This document shows positions 61,866-64,000 of a stretch of DNA of 64,000 nt, one piece after another. Every line of letters begins with the position of its first letter. Within the stretch, counting starts at the first letter, position 1. The notes under the pieces are model-generated. The model made no database searches, was not told where the DNA came from, and saw nothing but the letters and a program-made list of their open reading frames with translations. The stretch lies in the NCBI GenBank assembly GCA_019351895.1, contig JABBOH010000003.1, forward strand, positions 124,001 through 188,000, given 5' to 3'. Source of the stretch: Pseudomonadota bacterium (GTDB lineage Bacteria; Pseudomonadota; Alphaproteobacteria; Acetobacterales; Acetobacteraceae). The translations under genes were made by a program, and so were the position numbers.

Positions 61866-62882
61866 CTAATGACCGAGGCGTCGGCTTCTGAGGCGATCGA
61901 CGAAGACGGCGGCGATGATGATCGCGCCGACGAACGTGTCCTGCCAGTAGGTGTTGACGTGGGCGAGCACGAGGCCGTTGCGGATGACCTCGATCAGGGC
62001 GGCGCCGACCATGGCCCCGAGGGGACCGCCGACACCGCCGAGAAGGTTGGCGCCGCCGATGACCGAGGCCGCGATGATGCGGAGCTCATAGCCATCGGCG
62101 AGGTTGGCCGGAACCGAGCCGAGCCAACCGGCGAGCAGGATGCCGGCGAAGGCCGCCGACAGCCCGGAGATCACGTAAACGCCGGCCTTGATGGATGTGA
62201 CGGGCACACCGGTCAGTTCCGCCGCGCGCTCGTTGCCGCCGATGGCGAACACATAGCGGCCGCGGGACGTGTGGTGCAGCATTACCGCCATGAAGATGCC
62301 GAGCAGCACGAGATAGATCAGCGGCACGGGGATGCCGAACAGCGATCCGTCGGTCAGGCGGAAGAACAGGTTGCTGTCGGCGCCCGAGATGTTGACGCCC
62401 TGGCCTCCGGTGATGGCGTAGCAGAGGCCGCGCACGATGCTGAGCATGCCGAGCGTGGTGACGAACGGCGTGAGGCCGATCCGCGCGATCAGCAGACCGT
62501 TGCAGAGGCCGATGCCCGCGCCGACCAACATGCCGCCGATGATCGACAAGGCCATGACGGCGCCCGGCACCGATGCCAGCCCGGTCGCACCCAGCGCCTG
62601 GAACAGGAGCGCGGTGATGATCGCGGACAGCCCCATCGTGGACCCGACCGAAAGGTCGATGCCGCCGGTGATGATGACGATCGTCGAGCCCAGGGACACG
62701 ATGCCGATATAGGAGAAGTCGGTGAGGACGTTGCTGAGGTTGCCGAAGGTCAGGAAGGCCGGCGCGACGAAGGATATGATGATGACCAGCAGCAGCAGCG
62801 CGAGGCAGACGTACGCGGTCTGCGTCGCCAGAAACCCGCGCGAATGCCATGGCACGCGGTTGATGTTGGCAAAGTCGCTCAT
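61866..62882 (-). CDS. Sugar ABC transporter permease (RbsC/FrcC-like)
   Basis: BPD_transp_2 family inner-membrane permease, 338 aa, about ten helices. The family motif is GGIDLSVGSTMGLSAIITAL, with later GNERAAELTGVPV and ASVIGGANLLGGVGGPLGA. The conserved ASVIGG-type EAA-like loop contacts the ATPase. Start ATG 62882, 58 bases after the ATPase stop. Confidence 0.92.
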   Translation of the reverse strand: MSDFANINRVPWHSRGFLATQTAYVCLALLLLVIIISFVAPAFLTFGNLSNVLTDFSYIGIVSLGSTIVIITGGIDLSVGSTMGLSAIITALLFQALGATGLASVPGAVMALSIIGGMLVGAGIGLCNGLLIARIGLTPFVTTLGMLSIVRGLCYAITGGQGVNISGADSNLFFRLTDGSLFGIPVPLIYLVLLGIFMAVMLHHTSRGRYVFAIGGNERAAELTGVPVTSIKAGVYVISGLSAAFAGILLAGWLGSVPANLADGYELRIIAASVIGGANLLGGVGGPLGAMVGAALIEVIRNGLVLAHVNTYWQDTFVGAIIIAAVFVDRLRSRRLGH

Positions 62883-62940
62883 GCGCGCGCCCGGCGCCTC
62901 GTGCCAAGGCCCGCCATAGGCAGGACGAACGTCCCGGATG

Positions 62941-63681
62941 TCATGCGGCTTCCAATGCTCCCGTGATCAACCCGGTTACTTCCTGAGGAGAGGACTTCAC
63001 GACCGGCTTGTCGGCGACGAGGCGGCCGCGCCGCAGCACGATCACGCGGTCGCAGATCTCGAAAACGTCCGGCATGCGATGGCTGATGAGAATGACGGCG
63101 ATGCCCTGGTCGCGCAGGCGGCCGATCAGGGCGAGCACCTCGGCGATCTGGCGGACGCTGATGGCGGCCGTCGGCTCGTCCATCAGGATCAGCTTGGCGT
63201 CGGCCAAGCGCGTGCGGGCGATGGCGACCGCCTGCCGCTGGCCGCCCGACATGCGGCGCACCAGTTCGGCGGGCCGGGTCTCGCTTTTCAGCTCTCGGAA
63301 CAACTCGGCGGACCGGCGCTCCATCGCGCGGTGGTCGAGCAGCCGCAAAGGGCCGACCTGGCGATGCAGTTCCCGTCCGAGAAAGATGTTCGCGGCTGCG
63401 TTCAGGTTGTCAGCCAGCGCCAGATCCTGGTGAACGACCTCGATGCCCGCGTTGCGCGCGTCGATCGGGTGATGAAAATGCACCTCGCGGTCGGCGAAGC
63501 GCATCATGCCTTCGCTTTGCCTGAAGACACCCGCGATGATCTTGACCAACGTCGACTTGCCGGCCCCGTTGTCGCCCATCAGCCCGACGATCTCGCCGGG
63601 CGCGATCGAGAAGCTCACATGGCTGAGCGCCTGAACGGCGCCGTAGGATTTCCCTATGTCAACAAGATCGAGAAGCGTCAT
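62941..63681 (-). CDS. Sugar ABC transporter ATP-binding protein, single-domain (FrcA-like)
   Basis: A 246-aa ATPase with one nucleotide-binding domain, unlike the double-domain RbsA: Walker A GDNGAGKSTLVK, signature MSGGQRQAV, Walker B LILMDEPTAAI, H-loop VILISHRM. Single-domain ATPases occur in the fructose importer FrcBCA of rhizobia, whose gene set this matches. ATG 63681 is chosen because the domain starts there; no good ribosome site is seen. First gene of the operon. Confidence 0.9.
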   Translation of the reverse strand: MTLLDLVDIGKSYGAVQALSHVSFSIAPGEIVGLMGDNGAGKSTLVKIIAGVFRQSEGMMRFADREVHFHHPIDARNAGIEVVHQDLALADNLNAAANIFLGRELHRQVGPLRLLDHRAMERRSAELFRELKSETRPAELVRRMSGGQRQAVAIARTRLADAKLILMDEPTAAISVRQIAEVLALIGRLRDQGIAVILISHRMPDVFEICDRVIVLRRGRLVADKPVVKSSPQEVTGLITGALEAA

Positions 63682-63832
63682 CGTGCGGCCACCGCAGCGC
63701 GAGCGCGAACAGGTCCCGCGCTCGTGGATGCGGAACAGCGGGCCGGAGGATGGGCGAAATACGGCACAGGACGTTTCCCTCGGGCTTGTCCAGTCACCGG
63801 ACAGCCTCCCTTTGTTCGGACATTTGCCAAAG

Positions 63833-63861
63833 CCTGTACCCCACACGCCAGCCAGCCTCAA
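63833..63861 (-). promoter_or_regulatory. Candidate promoter of the sugar ABC operon
   Basis: On the minus strand TTGAGG (63861-63856), a 17-base spacer and TACAGG (63838-63833) resemble a sigma-70 promoter about 150 bases before the ATPase start. Judged by eye only. Confidence 0.35.
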
Positions 63862-63925
63862 CAGAACGGACCAAGAACGGCTTCACTTTTTCGCGCGACC
63901 GCATGAGGGCGCGCCTGCCCGATCC

Positions 63926-63946
63926 AAAAGCCCGAGACCCGGGCTT
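63926..63946 (-). terminator. Weak terminator-like hairpin of an upstream minus-strand gene
   Basis: AAGCCCG/CGGGCTT (7 bp) with a 5-base loop, followed on the minus strand by TTTTGG. It may end a gene lying beyond the right edge of the window. Confidence 0.4.
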
Positions 63947-64000
63947 GACGAAAGCAACATGCACGCCTTCTGGCCAGCCTCCGCCCCCGGGCGCACAGTA

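Larger units (their letters stand above)
63682..64000. other. Intergenic region upstream of the sugar importer
   Basis: These 319 bases hold no convincing gene. They contain a candidate minus-strand promoter (63833-63861) and a hairpin near 63928. The frame of the ATPase stays open upstream but without homology to the family. Confidence 0.5.

Noticed and set aside
1-64000. CRISPR arrays, transposases, phage genes, toxin-antitoxin pairs
   Set aside because: None seen on either strand.

Overview
The window is high-GC, densely packed bacterial chromosome. It reads as an alphaproteobacterium of undetermined order. The markers are an NDUFS4-like accessory subunit of complex I next to a tRNA, a CarD-family RNA polymerase regulator, DUF1127 and DUF1285 proteins, MlaA/MlaC, HldD, and a small RNA with a CCUCCC anti-Shine-Dalgarno loop of the kind known from alphaproteobacteria. 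No transposase, integrase, phage gene or CRISPR array was seen.

Bases 1-11774: the end of hldD, an orphan Tat-exported ABC binding protein, pdxA facing a 2OG-Fe dioxygenase-pdxJ pair, a CPA1 antiporter overlapping a DUF2272 lipoprotein, an LLM-type flavin monooxygenase, and a TPR-glycosyltransferase fusion. Bases 11885-15778: a four-gene metal ABC importer (binding protein, ATPase, two permeases) behind a possible operator, followed by a small His-rich glycine-zipper protein. Bases 15775-18325: a coupled minus-strand DUF1285-NUDIX-DadA-like operon. Bases 18486-25333: a coupled MoxR-DUF58-BatA/DUF4159-GATase-like envelope operon. Bases 25590-34130: CarD, BI-1, MlaC, MlaA, metF-uvrD-like-prmA (overlapping genes) and a polysaccharide deacetylase. 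Bases 34220-42912: DUF1127, aminopeptidase P, a glycosyltransferase group (GT4, GT9, GT14) with a small repeat-containing exported protein, and alaS. Bases 43119-45473: a structured small RNA, a histone-deacetylase-like hydrolase, a DUF192 protein, tRNA-Pro(TGG), the NDUFS4 homologue and tRNA-Arg(TCT).

Bases 45432-60612 are the most unusual part. Thirteen consecutive genes lie on the minus strand and look accessory. Read in transcription order they are: carrier protein, MBOAT acyltransferase, membrane-anchored SGNH protein (a DltC/B/D-like trio); a fused double alpha/beta hydrolase, second carrier protein, AMP-forming ligase, SDR reductase (resembling the small-gene set known beside exosortase A); then a MetY-type sulfhydrylase, a MetA-type homoserine acyltransferase, a PLP decarboxylase, a heme-oxygenase-like putative di-iron oxidase, a FATP-type acyl-CoA synthetase, and an HTH-first PAS regulator whose stop codon lies inside tRNA-Arg. 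I infer a biosynthetic and envelope-tailoring system that makes an amino-acid-derived, possibly acylated product; no product can be named from sequence. A FrcBCA-like sugar ABC importer (60873-63681) closes the window.
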